A stretch of 64,000 nucleotides of DNA from Yersinia vastinensis (GTDB lineage Bacteria; Pseudomonadota; Gammaproteobacteria; Enterobacterales; Enterobacteriaceae): the NCBI RefSeq assembly GCF_902726565.1, contig NZ_CACVAF010000006.1:186001-250000 (forward strand). The letters are read 5' to 3'. The position numbers and the translations under genes are program-made. The notes under the pieces are model-generated. The model saw only the letters and a program-made list of their open reading frames with translations, had not been told where the DNA came from and ran no database searches. Positions 9,934-19,581 of this stretch are shown piece by piece (the stretch's first letter is position 1; each line of letters opens with the position of its first letter).

Positions 9934-11586
9934 ATGCGTTTTTCATTACCGACCACCGCCTGTGCTTTGGCTGTGTCGCTGGCGTTTACACCGGGATGGG
10001 CCGCTGCGTGGGAAAAAGACAAAACCTACGACATCACCATTTTGCATACTAATGACCACCATGGGCATTTTTGGCAAAACGATCACGGTGAGTATGGTCT
10101 GGCGGCACAGAAAACGCTTGTTGATGAGATTCGCAAGCAAGTTGCCGCCCAAGGAGGAAGTTTACTGTTACTCTCCGGCGGGGATATCAATACAGGTGTT
10201 CCTGAGTCGGATTTGCAAGATGCCGAGCCAGACTTCCGTGGGATGAATCTGGTTGGCTATGATGCGATGGCTATCGGCAATCATGAATTTGATAACCCAC
10301 TGAGTGTGCTGCGCCAACAGGAGAAGTGGGCGACTTTCCCATTATTGTCGGCCAATATTTATCAGAAAAGTACCCAGCAGCGGTTATTCAAACCCTACAC
10401 TTTGTTTGATAAACAAGGGGTAAAAATTGCGGTAATTGGACTAACGACTGACGATACAGCAAAGATCGGTAATCCCGAATATTTCACTGATATTGAATTT
10501 CGAGTGCCAGCAGTAGAAGCAAAGCAAGTTGTCGATCAGTTAAGAAAAACAGAAAAGCCGGACATTATCATCGCTGCAACCCATATGGGGCATTACGATG
10601 ATGGTAAGCATGGTTCTAATGCTGCGGGTGATGTCGAGATGGCACGCAGTTTACCAGCAGGCTATTTAGACATGATAGTAGGTGGTCACTCGCAGGATCC
10701 GGTTTGTATGGCTAGCGAGAATCATAAACAGGCTGATTATGTACCAGGGACACCTTGCGCCCCCGATCGACAAAATGGCACTTGGATCGTACAAGCCCAT
10801 GAGTGGGGAAAATATGTTGGCCGAGCTGATTTTACATTCCGCAATGGTGAGCTGAAATTAGTGAGCTATCAGTTAATCCCAATTAATTTGAAGAAAAAAG
10901 TCGAGAAAGCTGATGGCACTAGTGAGCGTGTCTTTTATACGCAAGAAATAGCCCAAGACCCATCGATGCTGAAACTGTTGACCCCATTTGAAGAGCAGGG
11001 CAAGGCGCAGCTGGAGATTAAAGTGGGGAGTGTGAATGACAAGCTAGAAGGGGATCGCAGCAAAGTCCGTTTCGAGCAAACGAATTTGGCTCGCATGTTA
11101 TTGGCAGCACAAATGGAACGTGCGGGAGCAGATTTTGCTGTGATGAGTGGTGGCGGTATTCGTGATTCTATCGAAAAAGGTGATATCACCTATAAAGACG
11201 TGCTCAAAGTTCAACCATTCGGTAATACTCTGGTTTACGCTGACATGAAAGGGCGTGATGTTGAGAAGTATCTGGCTGTGGTGGCAAATAAAAAAGTAGA
11301 TTCTGGTGCTTATGCCCAATTTGCCAACGTTAGCCTAGTGGCCGATGGTGAGGGGGTGAGTGATGTCAAAATACAGGGCAAGCTGCTAGACCCAAATAAA
11401 ACCTATCGTTTGGCAACATTGAATTTTAATGCGTTAGGGGGGGATGGATATCCGAAGATTGATACCCTACCTGGCTATGTCAATACCGGTTTTATCGATG
11501 CAGAAGTTCTAAAACAGTATATTGAAAAACACTCTCCACTGGATGCCAGTCAGTATCAGCCGAAAGGTGAGATTGTCTATAAGTAA
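9934..11586 (+). CDS. ushA: Periplasmic 5'-nucleotidase / UDP-sugar hydrolase
   Basis: 550 residues, full length. The signal peptide runs to about residue 25 (ALAVSLAFTPGWAAA). The metallophosphoesterase domain has the metal ligands in HTNDHHGHFW and GNHEFDN, and GGHSQD later; the C-terminal 5'-nucleotidase domain carries FGNTLVY and the substrate loop NFNALGGDGYP. It degrades external nucleotides and UDP-sugars for nucleoside uptake. The start has ATGGAG at -13. Single gene with its own promoter region. Confidence 0.96.
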   Translation: MRFSLPTTACALAVSLAFTPGWAAAWEKDKTYDITILHTNDHHGHFWQNDHGEYGLAAQKTLVDEIRKQVAAQGGSLLLLSGGDINTGVPESDLQDAEPDFRGMNLVGYDAMAIGNHEFDNPLSVLRQQEKWATFPLLSANIYQKSTQQRLFKPYTLFDKQGVKIAVIGLTTDDTAKIGNPEYFTDIEFRVPAVEAKQVVDQLRKTEKPDIIIAATHMGHYDDGKHGSNAAGDVEMARSLPAGYLDMIVGGHSQDPVCMASENHKQADYVPGTPCAPDRQNGTWIVQAHEWGKYVGRADFTFRNGELKLVSYQLIPINLKKKVEKADGTSERVFYTQEIAQDPSMLKLLTPFEEQGKAQLEIKVGSVNDKLEGDRSKVRFEQTNLARMLLAAQMERAGADFAVMSGGGIRDSIEKGDITYKDVLKVQPFGNTLVYADMKGRDVEKYLAVVANKKVDSGAYAQFANVSLVADGEGVSDVKIQGKLLDPNKTYRLATLNFNALGGDGYPKIDTLPGYVNTGFIDAEVLKQYIEKHSPLDASQYQPKGEIVYK

Positions 11587-11611
11587 TTAATTGTAACGTG
11601 CTGTATTTAAT

Positions 11612-11654
11612 AAAGATGATGTTCAGGTGGTATACTGTGCTTCATCTTTTTTTT
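11612..11654 (+). terminator. Probable terminator after ushA
   Basis: 8-bp inverted repeat AAAGATGA / TCATCTTT with a long 22-base loop and a following T-run. The stem is weak, but position and T-run suit ushA termination. I see nothing else convincing between ushA and the flippase gene (about 240 bp). Confidence 0.55.
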
Positions 11655-11824
11655 CGTCCCCGATAAGCAGAACTTCTTGAGAAGACTGCTGTTTTAGAAT
11701 AGATTTCGTAAAAGAAAAATTTTTGCTAGCTGTATGCAACAATAATTTCTCACCCATCGATTTTTTGTCCTCATTGAGCAAGGAATTAACTGGTTTTTCT
11801 TGCATCCATCCATGGTGATAGTTC

Positions 11825-13045
11825 ATGTCGCGTGTAGCAAAAAATACATTCTGGCTAATGTTGGCACAAATTGGCGGTTTATTTATCCCCTTGATTGAGC
11901 TACCTGTGTTGGCTCGAGCTTTGGGGCAACAAGGTTATGGGCAAGTGCTTTATGCTTTGGGGCTAGCATTGACTGCTTCCGTTTTTGTCGAGTTTGGTTT
12001 TAATTTCAGCGCAGCACGTAGCGTCGTAAAAGTGAAAGAAGATCGTGCAAGACTAGCTCAACTCGTTACTAACGTATTGGCAGCAAAGCTGCTATTAAGT
12101 TCGGTAGTTATTCTTGCCATCGGAGTTTTGATATTTTTCAGTATGGGGGCGACTACGATTCCTCACTATTGGTTTATTTGGGTTTCACTGTTTCTTGTTG
12201 CATTTGGTTTTAGTCCACTATGGTACTACGTAGGAATTGAACGGCTAATCTTGCCTTCATTATTAGATCTTGCACTACGCAGCACGGGACTTTTATTTAC
12301 GATCACTTTGGTTTCATCACCAGAACATGCCCAACGTGTATTAATTATCCAGGCAACGGTTGGAATTCTTAACACCTTTATTCCAACATTTATTATGCTG
12401 CGCCAAACGGGCTTGGGGCGAATAAATCTGAATGGTACATGGCAAGTTATTCGTGATAGTTGGGAGCTATTTTTGTACAAAGGTGCTCAAAGTATTATGG
12501 GTTCCATTGCTTCAACATTATTAGGTTTTTTAGGTGGTGCTCGTGCTGTTGGTTCGTTTGTCCCTGCGGAAAAACTAATTCGAGCGGCTAGTGGCTTGGC
12601 TATTCCGGCTTTAAATGCAGCATTTCCACATCTGGTTAAATTGCAGCGTGACTCAGAACGTACTGCTAAAAAATTAGTCACTATCGCACTAGTGGTAATT
12701 TCAATCGCCACTATATTATTCTCAATTACCACTGTATTTGCATCAGCCTGGGTTGTGAATATTGTTTTCGGGCCAGGCTATCAAGATGCTATTAATTTAT
12801 TAAAAATACTGGTGTGGGTAGTGCCATTTCGTATTAATAGTATGATTTTGGCCGTTTTATGGTTCATTCCTACAGGAAAAGAACGTATTGCCAGCAGAGT
12901 GATGATAGCTAATATAAGCCTTATTTGCATGCTTGCTATACTATTAATTCCAACGCTAGGTGGCCTGGGTATGACACTCGCATTTTTGGTGGCCGAGATA
13001 ATAATGTTCTTGGTGCTAATATTCTTTTTTTGTAGGAATAGATAG
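11825..13045 (+). CDS. wzx: Polysaccharide-unit flippase (Wzx family)
   Basis: 406 residues with about 12 hydrophobic segments and the N-terminus typical of Wzx/RfbX transporters (NTFWLMLAQIGGLFIPLIEL, then VLARALGQQGYG). Such proteins flip undecaprenyl-linked sugar units across the inner membrane. It overlaps by one base with a glycosyltransferase gene. It lies away from the wbc genes, separated by gsk, rosAB and ushA, so it may serve the outer core, the O unit or another glycan. AT-rich with an atypical start region. The family is sure; the substrate is unknown. Confidence 0.82.
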   Translation: MSRVAKNTFWLMLAQIGGLFIPLIELPVLARALGQQGYGQVLYALGLALTASVFVEFGFNFSAARSVVKVKEDRARLAQLVTNVLAAKLLLSSVVILAIGVLIFFSMGATTIPHYWFIWVSLFLVAFGFSPLWYYVGIERLILPSLLDLALRSTGLLFTITLVSSPEHAQRVLIIQATVGILNTFIPTFIMLRQTGLGRINLNGTWQVIRDSWELFLYKGAQSIMGSIASTLLGFLGGARAVGSFVPAEKLIRAASGLAIPALNAAFPHLVKLQRDSERTAKKLVTIALVVISIATILFSITTVFASAWVVNIVFGPGYQDAINLLKILVWVVPFRINSMILAVLWFIPTGKERIASRVMIANISLICMLAILLIPTLGGLGMTLAFLVAEIIMFLVLIFFFCRNR

Positions 13046-13935
13046 TGAATGATTTAACTCTAAGTGTTGTGATTACAACTTATAATCGCCCCGAATTAGT
13101 GGTTAGGGCTGTTAATTCCGTAGTGTCACAGAGAAGTCAGAAATATCGTATTGAAATCATAGTTGTTGATGATGCCTCGACATCACTTTTACCCGAATTC
13201 AATGTACCTGAACTTATCACTTATCGCATGCCCATCAACGGCGGTCCTGGTTTAGCAAGGATGCAGGGGCTTAAATTATCCCATGCACCTTGGGTATTAA
13301 TACTAGATGATGACGATGTGATGACATCAGGATCTGTTGAAAAACTTATGCATATTCTTGATGACGAAAATCTTGATTCATATTTAGTAACTATGTTTGC
13401 CTGTTCTAACGGGAGTATGAGGGATAAATATCATCTAATTAGTTTTGATGATTATATGTCTGGGTATATTATCGGCGATTTTACGCCTGTCTTTAATAGA
13501 GAAAAATTCTTAGCAACAGGGTTAAGCTATCCTCAAACTAGGCTTGGTGGTGAGCATCTATTGTGGTGGCGTATTGCGTTAGATTATAAAGGAATCCCTA
13601 CCTTTAATATGAAATTAATCGATGTTTCAAATGATGCTCCATCGCGCTTAACTAGTGCTACTACGCAAGTTAAATATTCAGCAGAACATAAAATTCTCGC
13701 CGATCTAACATTGTCCCAATTTGGTGAGCGTATATCCAAAGATTATCCAGAGCAATTTCGTCGTATCAGTTTAGCGAGAATTACTTATAGTCTATTAAGT
13801 AATGATAAGGCGAGTGCTCGCCGTTATATACTCACGAGTACTATTAGCTTAAGTATGAAGATATCTTTGCTGGTTATCAGCCTTTGTCCTCAGAGTATAA
13901 TTCGCAAAGCTTTTGTTTTTTATAGGGGTAGATAA
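13045..13935 (+). CDS. Glycosyltransferase family 2
   Basis: 296 residues, starting with a GTG that overlaps the wzx stop by one base, with TAGGAA upstream. The GT-A signatures are clear: SVVITTYNRPE at the N-terminus, VVDDAS and the DxD motif in LDDDDVM. A short hydrophobic stretch (ISLLVISLCPQSIIRKAF) at the C-terminus may touch the membrane. With wzx it forms a two-gene unit, plausibly adding a sugar to a lipid-linked unit that the flippase exports. Donor and acceptor are unknown. Confidence 0.8.
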   Translation: MNDLTLSVVITTYNRPELVVRAVNSVVSQRSQKYRIEIIVVDDASTSLLPEFNVPELITYRMPINGGPGLARMQGLKLSHAPWVLILDDDDVMTSGSVEKLMHILDDENLDSYLVTMFACSNGSMRDKYHLISFDDYMSGYIIGDFTPVFNREKFLATGLSYPQTRLGGEHLLWWRIALDYKGIPTFNMKLIDVSNDAPSRLTSATTQVKYSAEHKILADLTLSQFGERISKDYPEQFRRISLARITYSLLSNDKASARRYILTSTISLSMKISLLVISLCPQSIIRKAFVFYRGR

Positions 13936-13956
13936 AAATCCTACGCAATTATTAAG

Positions 13957-13992
13957 CCGAGCAGGGCTAGGTTGTTAATTTCTGCTCGGTTT
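13957..13992 (+). terminator. Terminator after the wzx-glycosyltransferase pair
   Basis: 8-bp stem CCGAGCAG / CTGCTCGG followed by TTTC; loop of about 17 bases. It ends the two-gene unit before the convergent ybaK. Confidence 0.65.
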
Positions 13993-14004
13993 CGTGGCTG
14001 TTCA

Positions 14005-14484
14005 TCAATCCCTTTTTGCGATATCAGCAAATGTGCCTTGCAGTAATCGGCATAAATCTGTTGCGGCTAGTTCAATATCTAATCCCCGCTTACCCCCGGA
14101 AACAAATATCGTGGCGTATTCTTGTGCTGGGCTATCAATTACCGTGGGGAGGCGTTTTTTTTGCCCCAATGGGCTAATACCCCCCACTAAATATCCGGTG
14201 CTGCGCTGTGCCAATTGTGGATCGGCCATTTCAGCCTTCTTTGCCCCCAATGCACGGGCTACTTTTTTCAGGTCAAGTTGGGTGGCGACAGGGGTGACGG
14301 CAACGGCTAAATTTTTGGCATCACCATTTAAAGCGACCAGCAATGTCTTATAGACTTGATCGGCATTGAGACCCAATTTTTTAACGGCTTCATCGCCAAA
14401 GTTGGTTTCTGCTGCATCGTGGTGATATGGGTGTAGTGTGAAAGGAACTTTTTGTTTTTCCAGCAAAACAACGGCAGGTGTCAT
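14005..14484 (-). CDS. ybaK: Cys-tRNA(Pro)/Cys-tRNA(Cys) deacylase
   Basis: 159 residues, the size of E. coli YbaK. It removes cysteine mischarged on tRNA(Pro), acting in trans to prolyl-tRNA synthetase. Family signatures: the conserved Lys in [19 protein letters not shown], and the GGKRGLDIE segment near the C-terminus. Conserved position before ChiX and ybaP, as in E. coli. Confidence 0.93.
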   Translation of the reverse strand: MTPAVVLLEKQKVPFTLHPYHHDAAETNFGDEAVKKLGLNADQVYKTLLVALNGDAKNLAVAVTPVATQLDLKKVARALGAKKAEMADPQLAQRSTGYLVGGISPLGQKKRLPTVIDSPAQEYATIFVSGGKRGLDIELAATDLCRLLQGTFADIAKRD

Positions 14485-14638
14485 AATAAACGTCCAATTA
14501 AAAATGAAGATTTATTCAGGTGGATTATCCTACACGGAATCATGGTGACAGGGATAAAAATTAACCGAGCAAAATCAGCATAATGGTTAGGTGCTCCGCG
14601 AGTTATGATGAATGTCGGTTGCTAATCTAATCGTCAGG

Positions 14639-14668
14639 TTGCTACCCTGTATTGGCTGCTCATATTAT
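14639..14668 (+). promoter_or_regulatory. Sigma-70 promoter of chiX
   Basis: -35 TTGCTA at 14639-14644 and -10 TATTAT at 14663-14668 with an 18-bp spacer, placing the RNA start near 14675. It reads into the sRNA recognised below. Confidence 0.65.
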
Positions 14669-14674
14669 CCGCAA

Positions 14675-14750
14675 GGAATGTGGGCGCTTAATAACTAAAA
14701 TAACGAAAATTCCTCTTTGACTGGCCGATAGCGATATCGGCCATTTTTTT
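14675..14750 (+). ncRNA. chiX: Small RNA ChiX (MicM/SroB)
   Basis: Recognised by position (between ybaK and ybaP, as in E. coli) and by sequence. The seed AAAATTCCTCTTTGAC is as I remember it from E. coli ChiX, and the terminator hairpin TGGCCGATA-GCGA-TATCGGCCA with seven T is almost identical. ChiX is an Hfq-dependent RNA that represses the chitoporin mRNA chiP and the dpiBA system and is itself trapped by chitobiose-operon mRNA. The 5' half is shorter and differs from E. coli; the start at about 14675 is inferred from the promoter. The terminator T-run runs into the ybaP stop codon. Confidence 0.9.
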
Positions 14751-15558
14751 ATTGGGCGTTGGATTTTAATAAATCAGGAAGATTCCCTTCGCCATACAAG
14801 TGTAGCGCACCGACGGCAATGACATAGCGCCCGGAAGGCAGTTGTTCAAGTTGTCTTTGCCAGCGTTTGTTCCTTTGAATCATCAGAACATCGTACAACC
14901 CTTGGCTAAAGGTGGGGGCCAGAGCCGTCAGGTCATTGACTGGATGATGTTCCAGCCACCAGCTAATCATGGTTTGCAGTAAACGGGCATTGGTGTGCCA
15001 GTGAGTTAAGGTATCCAGCAGTAACGACATGCCGTTGTCAGGCAATGTTTCCAACAAATCGAGCTGCATCTGCGCACCTTCCAGCTCAATCACGTTTTTG
15101 TCCTGTGCTGTCGCCGCTTTCAATAATTGGTAATCGATACCGTATTCCCCTCGTAACCCTAAACGCTGGGCCTGACGGGCCTGAAGCATTAAGGCCACTT
15201 GCCATGCTGGCAGAAAGGCCATAGTAAGTGGGTCATTGTCCAGTTCTTCGCAGCGTTGCAAAAATTGTTGATAATGCTCTGCAGATAACCTGTCAATTAA
15301 TGGTTCATCAAGGCTATCGTTACCAAAGGGAGAGGCTGTATCGGTGATATCAGCTTCGACAATAAGTGCATCAGCCTGATTCAATTTATTGAGTAACTCA
15401 TGGGGGAGGGGAAACATCCCCTCGGTTCCCATATGGATACTGCCAACCAAGTGAAAATGACGTTCACCAGGTAAAGTCATGTCTAAAGCTGGGTAGGAAT
15501 AGCTCGCCGGGGCAGTCATGCCCAAAAATTTTGCGAGGCGGCGTAATAATTGGCCCAT
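14749..15558 (-). CDS. ybaP: TraB/GumN family protein YbaP
   Basis: 269 residues. TraB/GumN signatures are seen: LVGSIHMGTEGMFP near residue 37, an acidic ADALIVEADI segment and the C-terminal GALHLYGEGNLPDLL with the second conserved His. The family has a putative metallopeptidase-like (Tiki) fold; the function of YbaP is not established. No clear signal peptide is visible. The gene ends in the chiX terminator. Confidence 0.88.
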   Translation of the reverse strand: MGQLLRRLAKFLGMTAPASYSYPALDMTLPGERHFHLVGSIHMGTEGMFPLPHELLNKLNQADALIVEADITDTASPFGNDSLDEPLIDRLSAEHYQQFLQRCEELDNDPLTMAFLPAWQVALMLQARQAQRLGLRGEYGIDYQLLKAATAQDKNVIELEGAQMQLDLLETLPDNGMSLLLDTLTHWHTNARLLQTMISWWLEHHPVNDLTALAPTFSQGLYDVLMIQRNKRWQRQLEQLPSGRYVIAVGALHLYGEGNLPDLLKSNAQ

Positions 15559-15600
15559 GTGGTTCCCTTATTAGCGTTTCTTAACATGCTAAACGCTAAG

Positions 15601-15628
15601 TGGCGCACAAGAAAGGGGTTGTGCGCCA
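15601..15628. repeat. Hairpin between copA and ybaP
   Basis: 10-bp perfect inverted repeat TGGCGCACAA / TTGTGCGCCA with an 8-base loop, 13 bp after the copA stop. No T-run follows on the copA strand, so a terminator role is only possible. Confidence 0.5.
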
Positions 15629-15640
15629 TTAGGTTCCTAA

Positions 15641-18403
15641 TTATTGCTTAGGCTTAAACCGCAGTAATCGGTTCGCATTGCTCACAACGGTAATAGATGA
15701 CAACGCCATCGCCGCCCCTGCCACCACAGGGCTGAGGAGGGTTCCGGTGAAGGGGAACAAAATACCCGCAGCAATCGGAATCCCTAAGGCGTTGTAGAAG
15801 AACGCTCCCAGCAGATTTTGTTTCATGTTGCGCAATGTTGCTTTGGAAAGCTCTACTGCATCAGCAACGCCATGCAAACTGTGGCGCATCAAGGTAATAG
15901 CGGCGGTTTCAATCGCAATATCACTACCGCCACCCATAGCAATCCCAACATCGGCTTGCGCCAGTGCTGGTGCATCATTGATACCATCGCCAATCATCGC
16001 TACTTTGTGTCCGGAAGCTTGCAGTTGCTTAATTGCCTCTGCTTTACCATCAGGCAAGACTCCGGCGATCACCTGATCAATACCCGCTTCTTTAGCAATA
16101 GCATTCGCAGTAATAGGGTTATCGCCGGTTAACATCACCAAATTATATCCTTGCTGATGCAATCGTTGCAGGGCACTAACACTGTCACTGCGCAGTGGAT
16201 CACGAATCGATAACAGTGCCGCGGGTTTGCCTTGTGCCGTCAGAATAACTGGTGTTGCACCACTTTCTGCTTGTTGCTGCATCAATGCTTGCAACTCGCT
16301 GGTGTCAATCTGTTGCTCTTCCAGTAGGCGGTTATTCCCCAGCAATAGTGGAATGCCATCCACTTCACCACTGACCCCTAAGCCGCGCAGTGTGCGGAAT
16401 TGGCACACTGTCGCCAGTGTCAGTCCTTCCGCCCGTTGTAAAATCGCACGAGCCAAGGGGTGATTAGAGCCAGTCTCCAGTGCTGCTGCCCATTCCAGCG
16501 CTTGCTGTTCGTTCACGCCATTGAAAGTATGAATGGCAACTACCTGCGGATGCCCTTCGGTCAATGTGCCGGTTTTGTCGAACACTAAAGTATCGAGGTT
16601 GCTGGCCTGCTGTAATGCATCAGCATCACGTACCAGAACGCCAAACTCAGCCGCTCGCCCAACACCTGAGATGATCGACATAGGTGTTGCCAGCCCGAGA
16701 GCACATGGGCAGGCGATAATCAGTACTGTCGTGGCGACGACCAGGGTATAGACCAACTGTGGTTGTGGGCCGAAGAAATACCAAATCAACCCGGCTATCA
16801 CCGCAATTGCGACCACGGTTGGAACAAATACCGCAGAGATTCTATCAGCCAGTTTGCCGATTTCCGGTTTACTGCTTTGCGCTTGCCGAACTAATTTGAT
16901 GATGCGCGCCAACGTTGTTTGGCTGCCGATGGCATTGGCGCGGAACAGTACTGAACCATCCTGAACTTGCGTCCCTGCATGAACCACATCACCAGCCGAT
17001 TTTTGCTGTGGGATAGGTTCGCCAGTCAACATGGCTTCATCCATCCACACTTCCCCTTGCACAATTTCGCCATCAACCGGGACACGGTCACCCGTAGTCA
17101 GACGTAATGTCATGCCTAATTGAACATCCGCCAATGGAATAACTTTCTCACCTTCATCAGTTACCAGCCGAGCGGTCGGAGGGGCTAAATCTAATAAGCG
17201 CTCCAGCGCGTTGGATGAGCGCTGTCTGGCGCGCTGCTCCATGGCATGACCAAGGTTAATCAAACCGATGATCATGGCACTGGCTTCGTAGTAAAGATGG
17301 CGAGCTTCCATTGGAAAAACGTCTGGCCAGATATTCACCGTAATGGAGTAAACCCAAGCGGCACCTGTCCCCAATGCCACCAAGGTATCCATAGTGGCAC
17401 TGCCATTCTTCAGACTGACCCAAGCATTACGATAAAAGTGACCACCGGCAAATATCATCACCAGCAGAGTGATTATGCCGACAATCAGCCACGGCGTTTG
17501 GGTTTCTGGTGTTAGCGTCATACTGCCGCCAAATAACCCCCATGCCATCAATGGGATACCCAGCAATAGGCCGAGCGCGGCTTGCCATTGGAAGCGCTTC
17601 ATACTGGCTTGCGACATTTGTTGCTGACGCTCGCGCCGCTCCCCTTCATCTTCAATAATTTCAGCACCATAACCGGCATTCTTCACGGCCGTGATTAAAG
17701 CCTCGTGACTCGGATTACCGGTAACCAATGCACTACGTTCGGCAAGATTGACGCGTGCAACTTCAACGCCATCAACACTTTCCAGTGCATTTTGTACTTT
17801 AGAGACGCAACTGGCGCAGCTCATCCCCGTGAGCAAGAGTTGGACACTATCGCTATCACTGGCTGGTGGCTCTGCGGCTGTCGTCGATGCGGTTGTTGCC
17901 AATGTTGATACTGTCGCTGCCGGAACAGTTGAAGAGGCCGCTGCCAGATGTTCCGGCTGAGATGGGGCTGAGTGAGTCAGCGGCTCAGTTTTTGGGAGTT
18001 CAGCCCCTTGCAGGGTAGCGTGATAGCCCGCTTGTTCGACAGCATCAATCAATGTCTGTGCATCTACTTTGCCGTAAATCTTGGCACTGTCGAGGGTCAC
18101 ATCAGCAGCTATCACATCGGGAACTGCCTCCAGAGCTTTTCGGGTGGATTCAGTGCAATGCCCGCAACTCAAGCCCGAGAGTTGTAGTTCAACATCAGGA
18201 GTCTGCGCTTCTTCTGCCTGATAACCTGCTTGTTTGATTGTATCAATCAGCGTATTGGTTTCAGCTTCACCGGTCACTTTTGCGTAGTGAACATTCACTT
18301 CTGCATGATGGACATCTTCACGGCTTTCTAGCGCTGTTTTCACGCGTTTGGCACAATTCATGCAGGAAAGGCCGTGTAAGGCCAGTACTGTGGTTTGCAA
18401 CAT
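15641..18403 (-). CDS. copA: Copper-exporting P1B-type ATPase CopA with three metal-binding domains
   Basis: 920 residues from the ATG at 18403 (GGAG upstream); an in-frame start at 18436 exists but lacks support. Three HMA domains are visible through CMNC (about residue 15), CGHC (about 80) and CASC (about 195), against two in E. coli. A Thr/Ala/Pro-rich linker of about 50 residues separates the second and third. Then come eight membrane segments, the CPC ion motif ([12 protein letters not shown]), the phosphorylation site DKTGTLTEG and the hinge [12 protein letters not shown]. It pumps Cu(I) out of the cytoplasm. Divergent from cueR and driven by a CueR-type promoter. Confidence 0.95.
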   Translation of the reverse strand: MLQTTVLALHGLSCMNCAKRVKTALESREDVHHAEVNVHYAKVTGEAETNTLIDTIKQAGYQAEEAQTPDVELQLSGLSCGHCTESTRKALEAVPDVIAADVTLDSAKIYGKVDAQTLIDAVEQAGYHATLQGAELPKTEPLTHSAPSQPEHLAAASSTVPAATVSTLATTASTTAAEPPASDSDSVQLLLTGMSCASCVSKVQNALESVDGVEVARVNLAERSALVTGNPSHEALITAVKNAGYGAEIIEDEGERRERQQQMSQASMKRFQWQAALGLLLGIPLMAWGLFGGSMTLTPETQTPWLIVGIITLLVMIFAGGHFYRNAWVSLKNGSATMDTLVALGTGAAWVYSITVNIWPDVFPMEARHLYYEASAMIIGLINLGHAMEQRARQRSSNALERLLDLAPPTARLVTDEGEKVIPLADVQLGMTLRLTTGDRVPVDGEIVQGEVWMDEAMLTGEPIPQQKSAGDVVHAGTQVQDGSVLFRANAIGSQTTLARIIKLVRQAQSSKPEIGKLADRISAVFVPTVVAIAVIAGLIWYFFGPQPQLVYTLVVATTVLIIACPCALGLATPMSIISGVGRAAEFGVLVRDADALQQASNLDTLVFDKTGTLTEGHPQVVAIHTFNGVNEQQALEWAAALETGSNHPLARAILQRAEGLTLATVCQFRTLRGLGVSGEVDGIPLLLGNNRLLEEQQIDTSELQALMQQQAESGATPVILTAQGKPAALLSIRDPLRSDSVSALQRLHQQGYNLVMLTGDNPITANAIAKEAGIDQVIAGVLPDGKAEAIKQLQASGHKVAMIGDGINDAPALAQADVGIAMGGGSDIAIETAAITLMRHSLHGVADAVELSKATLRNMKQNLLGAFFYNALGIPIAAGILFPFTGTLLSPVVAGAAMALSSITVVSNANRLLRFKPKQ

Positions 18404-18591
18404 AGTTAACTCCTTATCGAGTAGGAACCTATCCATAAATTTTGTAGGGATAAGTTTAGTCGGTATTCCCCGTCATATTCCTTATCTATGGCAATAATGG
18501 TCTTATTCATTGCCTCTAGTTGTACCGGTTTTATTGAGCTTGAACGTCTTTCATTCCGCTTGACTCGCATGGTTCTTTTCACTAATGATAG

Positions 18592-18622
18592 AGGTTAAAC
18601 CTTCCAGCAAGGGGAAGGTCAA
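18592..18622 (-). promoter_or_regulatory. CueR-dependent copA promoter
   Basis: On the minus strand, -35 TTGACC (18622-18617) and -10 TAACCT (18597-18592) are 19 bp apart, the long spacer of MerR-family targets. The spacer holds the CueR dyad, seen on the plus strand as CCTTCCAGCAAGGGGAAGG (18600-18618). This agrees closely with the E. coli copA promoter as I remember it. It abuts the cueR start region, which may allow autoregulation. Confidence 0.9.
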
Positions 18623-18631
18623 GGGGGGAAT

Positions 18632-19054
18632 ATGAATATTAGCGATGTCGCAAAAAAAACAGGCTTAACCAGCAAAGCCATTCGCTTTTACGAAGAAAAA
18701 AAGCTGATGACGCCGCCGATCCGCACGGATAATGGCTATCGCAGCTACAATGCTAAACATATTGAAGAGTTAACTCTGCTGCGTCAGGCACGGCAGGTTG
18801 GCTTCACATTGGATGAATGTCGTGAATTGCTGGCATTGTTTCATAACCCAGCGCGGCATAGTGCGGATGTAAAAGCAGCGACATTGCAAAAAGTCGCCGA
18901 AATTGAGCAGCACATTAATGATCTTAATCAGATGCGATTACGCTTATTAGCGTTAGCCGATGAATGCCCTGGTGATGATGGTGCAGATTGCCCGATTATT
19001 AATAACTTGGCGGGATGTTGCCACATGAGTGATAAGCAAAAAGTGGTAAGTTAA
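18632..19054 (+). CDS. cueR: Copper-responsive MerR-family regulator CueR
   Basis: 140 residues: an N-terminal MerR winged helix ([22 protein letters not shown]), a dimerisation coiled coil, and the C-terminal Cu(I)-binding loop with two Cys in [11 protein letters not shown], followed by the usual CCH near the end. It activates copA (and cueO elsewhere) by untwisting 19-bp-spacer promoters. Divergent from copA; strong AGGGGGG ribosome site. Confidence 0.95.
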   Translation: MNISDVAKKTGLTSKAIRFYEEKKLMTPPIRTDNGYRSYNAKHIEELTLLRQARQVGFTLDECRELLALFHNPARHSADVKAATLQKVAEIEQHINDLNQMRLRLLALADECPGDDGADCPIINNLAGCCHMSDKQKVVS

Positions 19055-19126
19055 CAAATCAATCGGCGATTAATTTATGTCATTAGCCTCGGCGTATTTA
19101 GATAAATACGCCTTTAGATTCAATCA

Positions 19127-19579
19127 TCAGTGATGAATTGTGGGACGGACATGCAAAGTATTGCCTTCCACTAGTATCACTTCAACTTCGGTGCCCACAT
19201 TCAGCTCCGTCGCACTGTAAATACGCCAACTGCTGTCGCCTACTTTCATACGGCCATAACCGTCAACCGTGGCCTCGGTCAGTGTTGCTCGAGTTCCCAA
19301 TAATTGATGATTACGCTGGTTCAGCATAGCGGGTTGCGGTTTGGTACGTTTACTTAGCCAATACCACCACAGGATGGCAGAGACTACTGTCAGGACAGAA
19401 AACAGCACGCCCTGCATTTCCCAGCTAAAAGGAAATAGCCAGACCAAAATGCCGACGACCACGGCAGCAACACCGCTCCACAACATATAACCACTGGCAC
19501 CTAGCATCTCAGCGGCCAATAATAAGCCGCCGAGTGAAAGCCAAAACCAGTTTGGATTTGCTGCAATTTCTTCCAGCAT
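19127..19579 (-). CDS. ybbJ: NfeD-like membrane protein YbbJ
   Basis: 150 residues: three hydrophobic segments in the first ~80 residues and an OB-fold NfeD domain at the end (GTRATLTEATVDGYGRMKVGDSSW). NfeD proteins pair with SPFH proteins; here the gene follows qmcA with a two-base gap, so the two are co-transcribed. The partnership suggests membrane microdomain organisation or quality control; the exact role is unknown. Confidence 0.9.
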   Translation of the reverse strand: MLEEIAANPNWFWLSLGGLLLAAEMLGASGYMLWSGVAAVVVGILVWLFPFSWEMQGVLFSVLTVVSAILWWYWLSKRTKPQPAMLNQRNHQLLGTRATLTEATVDGYGRMKVGDSSWRIYSATELNVGTEVEVILVEGNTLHVRPTIHH

Positions 19580-19581
19580 GG

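Noticed and set aside
11623-11826. 67-residue minus-strand frame before the flippase gene
   Set aside because: It overlaps the flippase start and the ushA terminator, has no family and no good ribosome site.
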